Source of the DNA: Synechococcus sp. CO36386bin_29
GTDB taxonomy: Bacteria; Cyanobacteriota; Cyanobacteriia; PCC-6307; Cyanobiaceae
Direction of reading: 5' to 3'
DNA length: 33,749 nucleotides
NCBI GenBank assembly: GCA_011523835.1
Contig: WTFZ01000105.1
Coordinates: forward strand, 1-33,749
Shown piece by piece: positions 17,080 to 26,387 of this stretch. Made by a program: the position numbers and the translations under genes. The notes beneath the pieces were generated by a model. That model was not told where the DNA came from, did not search any database, and saw nothing but the letters and a program-made list of their open reading frames with translations. Position 1 is the first letter of the stretch. Each line of letters starts with the position of its first letter.

Positions 17080-17394
17080 TTACCCTGCCGACTCCCCCGC
17101 GCTAAAACGCTTTTTCACCGCTGAACGGAGGCTCTGAACCAGCATCGCTCCACCGGTGACCAACATCCAAATCAACCCCAGGGCGTTGAGCAACACCACG
17201 ACAGGTTCAAGCTCTGGCCCAAGCCACTCGCCTTCGTGAAGGCTCATCAGCCAGTGAGCCTGATCGCGACTGAGCCCTCCCCAATCCCGCGCCAGCCGAT
17301 ACGTCAATCCACTCATCACTGATGTGAGTAACGGCAGCAGAACGAACGGAGCCATCCATCGATGCCAACGCCTGATCTGCGCCATCCAACGCAT
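17080..17394 (-). CDS. Small PepSY-TM-like membrane protein
   Basis: A 104-residue protein with two membrane helices, one at about 14-33 ([20 protein letters not shown]) and one near 66-88 ([20 protein letters not shown]), joined by a loop with SLHEGEWLG. The RRWHRWM start and SLHEGEWLG are typical of PepSY-associated membrane helices, often linked to iron or redox proteins, but no PepSY domain proper is present. ATG codons at 17403, 17400 and 17394 are possible; 17394 is preferred because AGGGA lies 9 bases before it. It lies 32 bp upstream of rplS on the same strand and could be cotranscribed with it. Confidence 0.72.
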   Translation of the reverse strand: MRWMAQIRRWHRWMAPFVLLPLLTSVMSGLTYRLARDWGGLSRDQAHWLMSLHEGEWLGPELEPVVVLLNALGLIWMLVTGGAMLVQSLRSAVKKRFSAGESAG

Positions 17395-17464
17395 CACCAT
17401 CATTCCCTGAGCACGATTGATAGCGTGACAGCAAGACGTCGGGAATGGCCCGAAGGAACGACCG

Positions 17465-18304
17465 ATGAACCTGTTCGCAGATCTTCTTGCCTCAGCTCAG
17501 ACCGGCTCCGTGACGGCGACAGGTCCACGCATTCAGCAGCGCCGGGGAGTTGAGATCAAGTCGGCACGCGAACTCAAGATCATGGCGAAGGCCAGTCGCA
17601 TTGTCGCCACTGTGCTCCGGGAAATCATGGATTTGGTGGAGCCTGGTCAGACCACCGGGGATCTCGACGCTCACGCTGAGCGGAGAATCAGGGAAATGGG
17701 AGCCACCCCGAGTTTCAAGGGCTATCACGGTTTTCCCGCCAGCATTTGCGCAAGCATTAACAACGAAGTTGTTCACGGCATTCCCAGCAACAAGCGGGTG
17801 ATCAAGGCCGGAGATCTTTTGAAAGTGGATACAGGAGCATTTTTTGAGGGCTACCACGGTGACAGTTGCGTGACGATCTGCGTCGGTGATGTCAGCGAGG
17901 AAGCCGCCAGCCTCAGTCGTGTTGCCCAGGAGTCGCTCATGGCTGGACTCGCTCAGATTCGTTCTGGTAACACGCTTCTCGATATCGCTGGAGCTGTCGA
18001 AGATCGGGTGCGTGAGGGTGGCTTCAGCGTGGTGGAGGATTACACAGGCCATGGTGTTGGTCGCAATCTCCATGAGGAGCCGTCCGTCTTCAACTTTCGA
18101 ACGGATGCCCTGCCCAACGTGAAGCTCAGACCTGGGATGACCCTGGCCGTTGAACCGATTCTCAATGCCGGTAGTAAAGACTGCCGGACTCTCAAGGATC
18201 GCTGGACCGTCGTCACTCGAGACGGGCGGATGTCGGCTCAGTGGGAACACACCATCGTGGTGACATCCGATGGTTGCGAAATTCTTACCGACCGGGGTGA
18301 TTGA
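17465..18304 (+). CDS. map: Methionine aminopeptidase type I
   Basis: A 279-residue metalloenzyme that removes the N-terminal methionine from new proteins. All five metal ligands are visible: D122 and D133 ([15 protein letters not shown]), H196 (GHGVGR), E230 (LAVEPIL) and E261 (QWEHTIVV). The substrate-loop histidine is in [20 protein letters not shown]. The first 30 residues ([15 protein letters not shown]) are an extra leader compared with E. coli Map, too short for the zinc-finger linker of some Map1 types. It is divergent from the small membrane gene and overlaps the convergent SDR gene by 20 bp. Confidence 0.96.
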   Translation: MNLFADLLASAQTGSVTATGPRIQQRRGVEIKSARELKIMAKASRIVATVLREIMDLVEPGQTTGDLDAHAERRIREMGATPSFKGYHGFPASICASINNEVVHGIPSNKRVIKAGDLLKVDTGAFFEGYHGDSCVTICVGDVSEEAASLSRVAQESLMAGLAQIRSGNTLLDIAGAVEDRVREGGFSVVEDYTGHGVGRNLHEEPSVFNFRTDALPNVKLRPGMTLAVEPILNAGSKDCRTLKDRWTVVTRDGRMSAQWEHTIVVTSDGCEILTDRGD

Positions 18305-19067
18305 TCCTGAATGACTTGTTGTAAAGCCAGCGACACAACTCCGTCAGTGGCATCAGTACATAGGTCAAAGGATTTGGTGTGACCACGATCAGTGGAAGTC
18401 CGAGGCGTGCTTGAACAAGAACTTGCTTGGCCACAAAAGTTGCGGGCATGACCCCGATGGGATTGAGGTTCGAGCGAAAAGGACCAAGCACCAGTTTTCG
18501 CAGATTTGGCAGTCCCGACAGATGGCGTTGAGGGATGCTCCATCGCAGGCTCACCAAGTGTCCGATCAGTCTCTTGCTCAGTTCGTAGCCCGGGCTGAGA
18601 GCGGGCTGGATCTCAGCTTCCGATGTGTTCACCCAAAGCTCCCGTCTTCGCGTGGGAGTCTCGAGACAGATTTGCTCGAAACGCTGGATCAAACGCCAGT
18701 GGCTCAGGGCATTGATCTCCAGGGCCTTGGTCAGGGTTTCAGTGTCCTGATCTCCACCGGGATTCACACCATGGTTGAGAACCAGCACATCCAGTGATCT
18801 CAGGGTTGCATCGAGAGCGTCTTCCTCACCACTGCACCAGCACACCCACTCCTGTGCTGCCAGCGATGAAGGTGATGCGTCTTCTCTGGCGCGGTGGCTG
18901 ATGCCGACCACCCAGGCACCTCCTCCCCTGAGCTGAGCTGTGAGAGCACGACCCAGTTCACCGTTCGCTCCTGTAATACCCACCCGTTGACCCTGCCACC
19001 CCCTAGCGCCAACGCCGTTCTGGGGAGAGGTGCCTGCGGTCTGTTCCATCGCGGAGAATTGGGGCAT
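18285..19067 (-). CDS. Short-chain dehydrogenase/reductase family protein
   Basis: A 260-residue protein with a Rossmann nucleotide-binding start ([13 protein letters not shown] at 30-42, the TGxxGxxG motif). It continues with [13 protein letters not shown] (NHG in place of the usual NNAG), serine in LWVNTSEAE and the catalytic YxxxK as YELSK. A hydrophobic segment near the C-terminus ([17 protein letters not shown]) suggests membrane contact. It resembles the SDR half of cyanobacterial proteins annotated as bifunctional sterol desaturase/SDR, but no desaturase part is present. The substrate is unknown. ATG 19067 is used; ATG 19049 is possible. It is divergent by 20 bp from the next gene. Confidence 0.85.
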   Translation of the reverse strand: MPQFSAMEQTAGTSPQNGVGARGWQGQRVGITGANGELGRALTAQLRGGGAWVVGISHRAREDASPSSLAAQEWVCWCSGEEDALDATLRSLDVLVLNHGVNPGGDQDTETLTKALEINALSHWRLIQRFEQICLETPTRRRELWVNTSEAEIQPALSPGYELSKRLIGHLVSLRWSIPQRHLSGLPNLRKLVLGPFRSNLNPIGVMPATFVAKQVLVQARLGLPLIVVTPNPLTYVLMPLTELCRWLYNKSFRINHPGR

Positions 19068-19087
19068 GCTGAAGCCCTGACGACGCT

Positions 19088-19468
19088 ATGACGGTGCCCA
19101 GTGTGTCCGAGGAGGCTCAGCTTGCACTCTTCGCGCCTTACTGCGGTGGGCGTGAAACGGAGGCATCGCTTCGACAGGCGCTCGACATGCTGCCTTCCTG
19201 CCGGCATGAGGGCGAGCGGATGCTGGTCGACGGACCCGCGCATCGTTTTTTATTGAGCTGGGATTCCATACAGGCTCCGCTTGAACTCTGTCACTGCCTT
19301 CTTCAATTTGAGGGGCGTCCCGCGGACGACTACCGATTTGAGTGTCCGGCTCATCAGCTGTTGAGCTGGTTGATGGTGGGGCCGGTTCAAGGTGTGGGAT
19401 CCGATCTACCTGACAGCTTCTGGCAATGGCTGCTGCTTGAAAGGTTCACTGAGGGGAGACCCCTTTAA
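19088..19468 (+). CDS. Conserved hypothetical protein
   Basis: A 126-residue soluble protein rich in Leu and Trp, with an acidic N-terminus (SVSEEAQLALFAPYCGGRET) and a C-terminal helix around DSFWQWLLLERF. I do not recognise a family. It lies 28 bp upstream of the P-loop/DRTGG gene on the same strand, and codon use matches its neighbours, so it is probably expressed with that gene. No membrane segment or metal motif is evident. Confidence 0.7.
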   Translation: MTVPSVSEEAQLALFAPYCGGRETEASLRQALDMLPSCRHEGERMLVDGPAHRFLLSWDSIQAPLELCHCLLQFEGRPADDYRFECPAHQLLSWLMVGPVQGVGSDLPDSFWQWLLLERFTEGRPL

Positions 19469-19496
19469 ATTGCTGATAGAACCACTGAAATCACGC

Positions 19497-20585
19497 ATGG
19501 GCTCCACGCTGCTGATCGGATCCTGTGAACCCTTCAGTGGAAAGTCAGCCCTTGTCTTGGGCCTGGCTCGTTACCTGCTCTCAGCGGGAGAGCGCGTTCG
19601 GTTCGGAAAGCCTCTGGCCACCAGCTTTGACTGGTCTCCTGAGCAGGGTGATTTGCCTGATTCCCTTATCGATGACGATGTGCGTTTCGTCGGCGAAACC
19701 CTTGGGCTCGATGATCAGGAGTTGATCCCATCGCTGCACCTGCTGTCGCCGTTGACAGCGGAGATGCGTTTGGCGGAGGGCACGTTGACTGCTGGTGGTG
19801 GCCTGGAGGATCTGCGAAGCCAACTCCTTGGCTTTGACGGTGGAGTGACTCTCCTCGAGGCTGCCGGCAACCTTCATGAAGGACTGCTCTATGGCCTGAG
19901 CCTGGTGCAGCTCGCGAATGATCTCGATGCACCTGTGGTCCTCGTGCATTTATGGCAGGACAGCTGCAGTGTGGACGCTCTTCTTGCCGCCAGGGCGCAG
20001 CTGGGGGATCGCTTGCGTGGTGTTGTGCTGAATGCGGTCACCCCCGATGACGTCGCTGCACTGGAGCGTGAGGTGGTCCCTGCCCTGCAGGGGTTGGGTC
20101 TCACCGTCTTCGGAGTGATGCCCCGCTCGCCCCTGCTGCGCAGTGTCACGGTAGGTGAGCTTGTCCGGCGCCTGGATGCTCGGGTGATCTGCTGCCCAGA
20201 GAAGCTTGAGTTGCTGGTGGAAACCCTCAGCATCGGCGCCATGAATGTGAATTCGGCCATGGAGTTCTTCAGGCGAAGGCGCAACATGGCTGTTGTCACA
20301 GGAGCTGACCGCACTGACATTCAACTGGCTGCTTTAGAAGCGTCCACCCAGTGTCTGATCCTCACGGGTGCCGGCGAGCCTCTGCCGCAGTTGATCAACC
20401 GGGCTGATGAACTTGAGGTTCCCTTGCTGAAGGTGGAACACGACACGCTGGCTACCGTCGAAGTAATCGAGCAGGCTTTTGGACATGTGCGTCTGCACGA
20501 AGCAGTCAAAGCAACTTATGCCTTTCGACTGGTCGAAGAACATTGCCGTTTGAATGATCTCATCAAGGCCGTTGGGCTTGCTTAA
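19497..20585 (+). CDS. P-loop/DRTGG domain protein (phosphotransacetylase N-terminal type)
   Basis: A 362-residue protein of two parts. Residues 1-200 are a BioD-like P-loop NTPase (SCEPFSGKSALVLGLARYL; later APVVLVHLWQDSC and RLRGVVLNAV). Residues about 215-325 resemble a DRTGG domain (LGLTVFGVMPRSPLLRSVTV, then MNVNSAMEFFRRRRNMAVVT and GADRTDIQLAALEA). In many bacteria this pair forms the regulatory N-terminus of phosphate acetyltransferase; here the catalytic PTA domain is missing. In cyanobacteria such proteins stand alone and their role is not established. The ATG at 19497 directly precedes the P-loop strand. Confidence 0.85.
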   Translation: MGSTLLIGSCEPFSGKSALVLGLARYLLSAGERVRFGKPLATSFDWSPEQGDLPDSLIDDDVRFVGETLGLDDQELIPSLHLLSPLTAEMRLAEGTLTAGGGLEDLRSQLLGFDGGVTLLEAAGNLHEGLLYGLSLVQLANDLDAPVVLVHLWQDSCSVDALLAARAQLGDRLRGVVLNAVTPDDVAALEREVVPALQGLGLTVFGVMPRSPLLRSVTVGELVRRLDARVICCPEKLELLVETLSIGAMNVNSAMEFFRRRRNMAVVTGADRTDIQLAALEASTQCLILTGAGEPLPQLINRADELEVPLLKVEHDTLATVEVIEQAFGHVRLHEAVKATYAFRLVEEHCRLNDLIKAVGLA

Positions 20586-20615
20586 TCACTGCTAGCTTCA
20601 AAGGACGCCTGAGCG

Positions 20616-21134
20616 TTGTCATTGAGCCGATCCCTCGATCTTCCTGCGCTTGACAAGGTCGACACCCTTGCTCAGGAACTTGCCTTGCTTCAGGACAAGG
20701 GACAACGTCGCATCGCAGTTCTCGGCAGTCGCCATGTCCCTGTGGTGGCGATTCATCTCATTGAACTGATTGCACGGTCCCTGGCTCAGGAAGGTCATTC
20801 CCTTGTTACCTCCGGAGCACAGGGGGTGAATGCTGCGGTAATCAGAGGAGTTCTGGCTGTTGATGCGTCGAAGCTCACTGTTTTGCTTCCCCAAAGTCTG
20901 AGCCGCCAGGGACCTGAGATTCAGGATCAGCTGGAGCAGGTGCTGCATCTCATTGAAAAGCCAGAGAATGATGACCTTCCTTTGCCGATGGCCAGCAGTC
21001 TCTGTAATCAGGACATCATCACGCGCTGCGATCAGCTGATTTGTCTGGCGTTCCATGACAGCGAAACACTGCTCGCAAGCTGTCGTAACGCTGAAGATAT
21101 GGGCAAAGTCGTGAGCCTGCTTTACTTCGATTGA
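20616..21134 (+). CDS. DprA/Smf-like Rossmann-fold protein
   Basis: A 172-residue protein with the core IAVLGSRHVPVVAIHLIELI, then GHSLVTSGAQGVNAAVIRGV and KLTVLLPQSLSRQGPEI. It resembles the nucleotide-binding Rossmann fold of DNA processing protein A (DprA/Smf) or the LOG family. Cyanobacterial homologues are usually annotated as DNA recombination-mediator protein A. It lacks the SAM and winged-helix domains of full DprA, so a role in natural transformation is not assured. The start TTG 20616 is supported by AAGGA ten bases before it. It follows the DRTGG gene by 30 bp on the same strand and stops 3 bp before the convergent nfeD end. Confidence 0.78.
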   Translation: MSLSRSLDLPALDKVDTLAQELALLQDKGQRRIAVLGSRHVPVVAIHLIELIARSLAQEGHSLVTSGAQGVNAAVIRGVLAVDASKLTVLLPQSLSRQGPEIQDQLEQVLHLIEKPENDDLPLPMASSLCNQDIITRCDQLICLAFHDSETLLASCRNAEDMGKVVSLLYFD

Positions 21135-21137
21135 GCT

Positions 21138-21581
21138 TTATTGCAGCAGTTTGATCGGAAGAATCTGGAGATGAGTTCCTTCGCGCCCCATCACCAAAAC
21201 CTGATCTCCCCGTTCAAGGTTTTGCTCCAGATCAAGCGAACTCGCTGCCCAGCTCTGGCCATGCCAACGCACCCGGCCTTCCCCACCGGGAGCGATGGTG
21301 CCAAGGACTTCCGCCGTGTCTCTTTTCAGCCCCCGTTGAGCTGATGAAGGGCTTCGTTTGGCTGACCAGCGGCTCAGCCGGAGAATCCCAGCTGCAGTGA
21401 TCACAACAAAAAGGGTGATCTGGAGCCCGATCGGCAGAGGGACCAAAGCCGTGAGAACAGAAAGGCATAGTCCTCCCAGCACGGCAACGATCAAACCGTC
21501 AAACCCTGGTTGCAAATATTCCATCGCCAGCAGCAGCCCTGACAGCAGTAACCACACCAAGGGGATTGGAACAGGAGGCAT
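21138..21581 (-). CDS. NfeD family protein
   Basis: A 147-residue membrane protein. It has about three hydrophobic helices at 7-70 (PLVWLLLSGLLLAMEYLQPG and onward), then a soluble OB-fold domain with GTIAPGGEGRVRWHGQSWAA and ERGDQVLVMGREG, which is the NfeD signature. The serine-protease domain of long NfeD proteins is absent, so this is the short NfeD type. NfeD proteins are partners of stomatin/SPFH proteins in membrane quality control; a stomatin gene starts 24 bp away on the other strand. The shared 24 bp gap means their control elements overlap coding sequence. Confidence 0.88.
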   Translation of the reverse strand: MPPVPIPLVWLLLSGLLLAMEYLQPGFDGLIVAVLGGLCLSVLTALVPLPIGLQITLFVVITAAGILRLSRWSAKRSPSSAQRGLKRDTAEVLGTIAPGGEGRVRWHGQSWAASSLDLEQNLERGDQVLVMGREGTHLQILPIKLLQ

Positions 21582-21605
21582 CGCAGCCGGCTGACTTCTC
21601 TCACT

Positions 21606-22553
21606 TTGGTCTCTAATCTCCGCGAAAGCATCAAAATCGTGGAAGCTCTCGTCGGTTTACCTGCGCTTGTCTTGCTCGCGCTTCTGGGCACAGGCAGCGT
21701 CAAAGTCACCAGCGGCGGCCGATCCAGACTGGTGGAGCGCCTGGGGAAATACGACCGCGAGCTTCAGCCAGGTTTGTCCATTGTGATTCCAGTGGTGGAA
21801 AAAGTTGTGAGCCATGAATCACTGAAAGAGCGTGTGTTGGATATTCCTCCCCAGCTCTGCATCACACGAGACAATGTCTCCATCGAGGTGGATGCGGTTG
21901 TGTATTGGCAACTTCTTGAACATTCCCAGGCGTACTACGCCGTTGACAATCTTCAGGCGGCAATGGTGAATCTGGTTCTCACCCAGATCCGCGCTGAAAT
22001 GGGCAAACTTGACCTCGATCAGACGTTCACCACCCGTAGTGAGGTGAATGAACTGCTACTCAGGGAGCTTGATGAGGCGACGGATCCATGGGGCGTGAAA
22101 GTAACCCGGGTTGAGATGCGGGATATCAATCCCTCGCCAGGGGTCAAGCAGGCGATGGAGGCCCAGATGACGGCAGAACGGGAAAAACGGGCAGCGATTC
22201 TGCGCTCTGAAGGAGAAAAGGAAGCGCAGCTCAACGAAGCGCGTGGTCGGGCCGAGGCGCTTGTGCTCGATGCGCGAGCCCAGAAAGAAGCTCTTCTGCT
22301 GGAGGCCGAAGCCCAGGCCAAGCAGCAGAGCGTTCTGGCTGAAGCGAAATCCCAGGCGGCCCTTGTCGTGGCCAAGGCTCTTGCAGAGAGTCCGCAAACG
22401 GAGGAGGCGATCCGCTTGATGCTTGCCGAAACCTGGATGGAGATGGGACAGCGCATGGCTGATTCACCCGCGGGCAGTGTGCTGATGGTGGATCCCCAAT
22501 CCCCAGCATCCCTGTTGGCTGCCTTGAAGCAGTTCCAGCAGTCGAAGCCTTAG
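21606..22553 (+). CDS. SPFH/stomatin-family protein
   Basis: A 315-residue prohibitin/stomatin homologue (QmcA-like). An N-terminal membrane hairpin (ALVGLPALVLLALLGTGSVK) precedes the SPFH domain with RLVERLGKYDRELQPGLSI, DIPPQLCITRDNVSIEVDAV and TDPWGVKVTRVEMRDI. A long alanine/glutamate coiled coil follows at about 180-265. Such proteins form large ring assemblies that organise membrane microdomains and regulate proteases such as FtsH. The start is TTG 21606 or GTG 21639, the latter giving VEALVGLP; I cannot decide. It is divergent from its expected partner nfeD, and its stop codon overlaps that of the MAPEG gene. Confidence 0.92.
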   Translation: MVSNLRESIKIVEALVGLPALVLLALLGTGSVKVTSGGRSRLVERLGKYDRELQPGLSIVIPVVEKVVSHESLKERVLDIPPQLCITRDNVSIEVDAVVYWQLLEHSQAYYAVDNLQAAMVNLVLTQIRAEMGKLDLDQTFTTRSEVNELLLRELDEATDPWGVKVTRVEMRDINPSPGVKQAMEAQMTAEREKRAAILRSEGEKEAQLNEARGRAEALVLDARAQKEALLLEAEAQAKQQSVLAEAKSQAALVVAKALAESPQTEEAIRLMLAETWMEMGQRMADSPAGSVLMVDPQSPASLLAALKQFQQSKP

Positions 22554-23023
22554 CCCAAGACCAGGGCTTTCAGTCCCTCGCTGTAGAGAATGCCGGTGCA
22601 CAGCAGCGCGCCGGCCCAGCACAGCCCTCGCAGGGGTGCGATGTTGGCAACGTATGCGGGCAGATACAAGAAACGCAGCAGAGGTTGCAGCAGTGCGGCT
22701 GGGACGGCCAGTCCGGGCAGTTCCCCGACCTCGAGCACAGCGATCAAGGCCAGCAGTGCTGCCGGTGCATGCAGGGTGAAGGCTTCAAAGCTGTTCTGAT
22801 GAGCCCAGCTGGCACGTTGTCCCCATGCTGGAAGGCGCTCGAACATCGCCCTGGGCGCTTTCATGTCCTCCATGGTGAAATTCGCTTGGGATCGGGCCGC
22901 ACCGAGAGGCACGATGCTGGCGATGACCGCAGCACCAGAGAGCACCAGCGACCAGGCGTAGGGGGCAGCGGGTGCCTGGGTCAGGAGAGTGAGCAGATTC
23001 ACAGCCGTCAGGACAATCGACAA
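22550..23023 (-). CDS. MAPEG family membrane protein
   Basis: A 157-residue protein with four membrane helices and the MAPEG pattern. The segment around RAMFERLPAWGQRASWAHQN is followed by SFEAFTLHAPAALLALIAV and RFLYLPAYVANIAPLRGLC, which fit glutathione transferase-like MAPEG proteins. The substrate in cyanobacteria is unknown. The upstream frame closes at a TGA four codons before TTG 23023, so the start is this TTG or an internal GTG at 23002. The 201 bp between this gene and the YajQ gene shows no convincing gene on either strand. Confidence 0.86.
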   Translation of the reverse strand: MSIVLTAVNLLTLLTQAPAAPYAWSLVLSGAAVIASIVPLGAARSQANFTMEDMKAPRAMFERLPAWGQRASWAHQNSFEAFTLHAPAALLALIAVLEVGELPGLAVPAALLQPLLRFLYLPAYVANIAPLRGLCWAGALLCTGILYSEGLKALVLG

Positions 23024-23224
23024 CTTTAGGAATCATCTGAAGTGCAATGCGTTCTCGCTTTGGCTTGCTCAGGTCCTCAGACGTGATGGATGTTTCGGCG
23101 AGGAGGCCAGAGTCAGAACATTGTTGGTCTGCCATGCAGGCGAGGGCTTCGTCCTCACTGAAGAGGTTCAGAGAAGTATTGCTGCCCCAGCGCTACGATG
23201 GCTTTGAGAGAAAGATGCTGAACG

Positions 23225-23719
23225 ATGGCAACGTATTCCTTTGATGTTGTTTCTGATTTCGACCGCCAGGAACTGGTTAACACTCTTGACCAGGTCCGTC
23301 GTGATGTGGGACAGCGTTACGACTTGAAGGATTCCAATACAAACATTGAGCTTGAAGAAGCAGCAGTGGTAATCACAACCGCGAGTGATATGACTTTGCA
23401 GGCCGTTGAAGATGTTCTGCGTGCGAAGGCGACTAAGCGTAATCTGTCGTTGAAGATTTTTGATTTTCAAGCTCCCGAGGCTGTTGGTGGTAATCGCGTT
23501 AAGCAGGTGGTTCAGTTGAAGAAAGGTCTTAGCCAGGAGCTGGCTAAGAAAATGAGTAAGATTGTGCGTGACGAGCTTAAGAAAGTCACGGTGGCTATTC
23601 AGGGTGAAAGTCTTCGTGTTACGGGAAAGAGTAAAGATGATCTTCAGCAGGTGATTCAGCTTCTGCGTTCAAAAGAAGATGAACTTGACGTCCCTCTGCA
23701 ATTTGAAAACTACCGCTGA
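23225..23719 (+). CDS. YajQ family nucleotide-binding protein
   Basis: A 164-residue full-length YajQ (DUF520) protein. The conserved start YSFDVVSDFDRQELVNTLDQ is followed by RYDLKDSNTNIEL, RVKQVVQLKKGLSQELAKKM, KIVRDELKKVTVAIQGESLR and VTGKSKDDLQQVIQLLRS. Proteins of this family bind tRNA and nucleotides, and a Xanthomonas member binds cyclic di-GMP. Which ligand applies here is unknown. ATG 23225 is the natural start. Its codons use more T- and A-ending positions than the flanking genes, which often marks strongly constrained or differently expressed genes and is not in itself evidence of transfer. Confidence 0.94.
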   Translation: MATYSFDVVSDFDRQELVNTLDQVRRDVGQRYDLKDSNTNIELEEAAVVITTASDMTLQAVEDVLRAKATKRNLSLKIFDFQAPEAVGGNRVKQVVQLKKGLSQELAKKMSKIVRDELKKVTVAIQGESLRVTGKSKDDLQQVIQLLRSKEDELDVPLQFENYR

Positions 23720-23720
23720 A

Positions 23721-24977
23721 TCATAGACTCAAATTCAGTTGAATGCCTCCCGCCAGGATGTCTTGTATTTTGCCTTTTCCTTCGGGGTTGATAATCCATT
23801 GCAACACGGGTTGTATCTGCACTGCATCGGATAAATAAATTGAATAGTTGAGCTCTACAACTCCCTCATAAGTGGCTCCTGGCGAAAGATTCGGACTGAA
23901 GCTGGTGCGGCTTAATCCAAGTGCTAGTACATCACGCGGACGATTGTTCAGGGGGCCCTGGGATAACCATCCGGCTCCAAGGTATGTGGGGTAGGGATTA
24001 TTCGCTGGGTCCAGGCTGATGCGCCCAGCCACCCAGAGTCGATTGTCCATTCCGATTGGCAGGCCGACTGGCCAGGTCAATGATCCATAGACGCCACGAT
24101 TGAGGCCCTCACCAACACCTTCTGTTTCCGTTCTGAGAAGTTGGGTGGACGCGACATAGCATCCAAGTTGTGCTTCCGGTGCCGGTAACGTTCGTTCGAC
24201 GGTGATGCGGCTGTTGCCAAGGGGCATCGGTTCAAGAAGATCCTTGCGTGATCTCAGCGGATTGGTGCTCCATTGCACGGTCTGGACGCCTCCCCGCACC
24301 TGCGGCTGCTCAGGATTCACGCCGAGGCTGGAGGCAATTGAGGTTTCAGGATCGAGTAAGAAATAGCCATAGGCAAGGGACCCCATGGTGTCTGAGTGGG
24401 CCTCAACCCTGATGCCAGGGGTGACGAAGGGATTGATCGGCAGACCAACCACCAGCAGGTTGAGCGTGTTATTCAGCGTTGAATTGATGTAAGAATTCGT
24501 CGCGGGCGTCACCAGAAACTCTGGATCGAGCGACAGCAGGCCTGCTGATGCGCTCCACCAACTGTCTCCGCGATTGCGTTCAACATTGGCTGCCGTAATC
24601 CAAGTACCAACCGGGTTCACCAATGTTTGAAGCGTGAATTCCGATCCGAGCTCGGTGTTGAGATTGGGATTCCCTGCCTGATTGGTGAGTTCAAGATTCA
24701 CCTGCCAATGATCCAGCTCCTCCCAGTTCTTGTCTGGCTTGGTCAAGCCAGTGCTCATGCTGAGACCCATCACGGTGGTCTGAAACCAGCTGCTTGCTGA
24801 TGGATTCAGGCCTCCTTGAAGGCCACCCATCGGCTCGGATGTGAATTGAAGGTCGAAATCAATCCAATCCGGGAAGCCGAGCAGTGACTTGAGTGGTTCT
24901 CCTTTCGCAGGTGCACCAAGCGCGATCAACAACGAGACTGCGCTAATCCAGCGTGTCGCTGGAGGCACTGGAATCAA
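23721..24977 (-). CDS. OprB-type carbohydrate-selective porin
   Basis: A 418-residue outer-membrane beta-barrel protein of the OprB family. A signal peptide of about 26 residues ([18 protein letters not shown]) precedes a barrel of alternating strands rich in Asn, Gly and Trp, such as [37 protein letters not shown] and [21 protein letters not shown]. The cyanobacterial SLH domain of large porins is absent. The last strand ends in NLSL rather than Phe. The start is TTG 24977, overlapping the hemL stop as TTGA, so translation may be coupled to hemL. The substrate (sugars or other small solutes) is unknown. Confidence 0.86.
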   Translation of the reverse strand: MIPVPPATRWISAVSLLIALGAPAKGEPLKSLLGFPDWIDFDLQFTSEPMGGLQGGLNPSASSWFQTTVMGLSMSTGLTKPDKNWEELDHWQVNLELTNQAGNPNLNTELGSEFTLQTLVNPVGTWITAANVERNRGDSWWSASAGLLSLDPEFLVTPATNSYINSTLNNTLNLLVVGLPINPFVTPGIRVEAHSDTMGSLAYGYFLLDPETSIASSLGVNPEQPQVRGGVQTVQWSTNPLRSRKDLLEPMPLGNSRITVERTLPAPEAQLGCYVASTQLLRTETEGVGEGLNRGVYGSLTWPVGLPIGMDNRLWVAGRISLDPANNPYPTYLGAGWLSQGPLNNRPRDVLALGLSRTSFSPNLSPGATYEGVVELNYSIYLSDAVQIQPVLQWIINPEGKGKIQDILAGGIQLNLSL

Positions 24978-26275
24978 GCGATGTCAGCGAACGAGTCGCG
25001 GAAGGCCTGGATTGTGGCCTCGATATCGCCGTCGGAATGAGCCAAGGAGGTAAATCCGGCTTCAAACGCAGAAGGAGCCAGATAAACACCCCGTTGGAGC
25101 ATCGCCCGATGCAGCTTGCCGAAACGATCAGCGTCTGTGGCTTTCGCTTCTTCGAAGTTGCGAACCGGACCTTCACAGAGGAAGAAGCCAAACATGGCGC
25201 TGACGCTTCCTCCAGTGATTGGCAATCCGGCTGCCGACGCAGCCTCCTTAATTCCAAAAATCAGCTTTTCTGTTGTTGCCGCCAGCCGCTCGTAGGTCCC
25301 TGGTTGGCTGAGAAGCTCCAGTGTCTTGATTCCAGCGGTCATGGCCAGGGGGTTTCCGCTCAGGGTGCCCGCCTGATACATCGGGCCGGCAGGGGCCACC
25401 ATTTCCATGATGTCTCGACGTCCGCCATAGGCACCCACCGGTAGGCCACCACCGATCACTTTGCCCATGGTGGTGAGGTCTGGTGTGACCCCAAAGTGAG
25501 CCTGAGCACCGCCGTAGCTGATGCGGAAGCCGGTCATCACTTCGTCGAAGACCAGCAGGGCACCATTCTCCTTGGTGAGCTCGCGCAGACCTTCCAGGAA
25601 GCCAGGTTCAGGCTGGATGAATCCCGCATTCCCCACGATGGGCTCCAGGATCACTCCAGAGATGGCATCGGGATTTTCAGCAAAAAGTTGCTTGACCGCT
25701 TCGAGATCGTTGTAGGGAGCGGTCAGAGTGTTGGCGGTCGTACTCCTCGGAACACCCGGAGAGTCAGGCAGTCCAAGGGTGGCGACGCCAGATCCAGCCT
25801 TCACGAGGAACATGTCCGCGTGGCCGTGGTAACAGCCCTCGAATTTGATCACCTTGTCGCGGCCAGTGAAGGCCCGCATCAGGCGTAGCACCGCCATGCA
25901 GGCCTCGGTGCCGCTGTTCACGAAACGCACCATCTCCACACTGGGGACGGCATCAATCACCATCTCAGCGAGCGTGTTCTCCAGCGCGCATGGGGCTCCG
26001 AAGCTTGTGCCCTTTTCGATCGCTTCCTGAAGGGCGCTAATCACCTCGGGGTGGGCATGGCCGCAGATCGCAGGCCCCCAACTGCCGATGTAGTCGATGT
26101 ATTTGTTCCCATCCACGTCCCAGGCATAGGGACCCTTGACCCGATCGAAAACAAGTGGTTGCCCTCCCACGGAGCGGAATGCCCTCACCGGAGAGCTCAC
26201 GCCACCGGGCATCAGAGCCTGTGCGGCACTGAACAACTCCTGGGAGCGGGTGGTGTTGAGGGTGGGTGCAGTCAC
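24974..26275 (-). CDS. hemL: Glutamate-1-semialdehyde 2,1-aminomutase
   Basis: A 433-residue PLP enzyme that converts glutamate-1-semialdehyde to 5-aminolevulinate, the second dedicated step of chlorophyll, haem and bilin synthesis. Conserved blocks are [98 protein letters not shown] and the PLP lysine in [22 protein letters not shown] 26275 ([11 protein letters not shown]) is preferred because marine homologues start this way as I recall; TTG 26290 would add five residues. It is divergent from the GlcD gene and followed by the OprB porin with a 4 bp overlap. Confidence 0.95.
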   Translation of the reverse strand: MTAPTLNTTRSQELFSAAQALMPGGVSSPVRAFRSVGGQPLVFDRVKGPYAWDVDGNKYIDYIGSWGPAICGHAHPEVISALQEAIEKGTSFGAPCALENTLAEMVIDAVPSVEMVRFVNSGTEACMAVLRLMRAFTGRDKVIKFEGCYHGHADMFLVKAGSGVATLGLPDSPGVPRSTTANTLTAPYNDLEAVKQLFAENPDAISGVILEPIVGNAGFIQPEPGFLEGLRELTKENGALLVFDEVMTGFRISYGGAQAHFGVTPDLTTMGKVIGGGLPVGAYGGRRDIMEMVAPAGPMYQAGTLSGNPLAMTAGIKTLELLSQPGTYERLAATTEKLIFGIKEAASAAGLPITGGSVSAMFGFFLCEGPVRNFEEAKATDADRFGKLHRAMLQRGVYLAPSAFEAGFTSLAHSDGDIEATIQAFRDSFADIA

Positions 26276-26387
26276 GGGGGCGGTAGCCAATGGGCCGATG
26301 CAAACCGTGCAACATCCTGACCCAAGAACGGCCCGAATCGCAGAAACTGTGTCGGAAGGCAGGGTTTTAGAGGATTAGCTGACTAAG

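Noticed and set aside
22785-23135. 116-residue minus-strand frame starting in the gap upstream of the MAPEG gene
   Set aside because: Its first 40 residues look plausible, but the rest runs through the MAPEG gene in another frame with no family resemblance. I treat it as chance.
23047-23244. 65-residue plus-strand frame overlapping the YajQ start
   Set aside because: It overlaps a well-supported start, has no recognisable motif and no clear ribosome site.
23225-23719. Possible horizontal transfer of the YajQ gene because of its lower GC look
   Set aside because: The protein is an ordinary full-length YajQ with no mobile element nearby. Codon difference alone does not support transfer.
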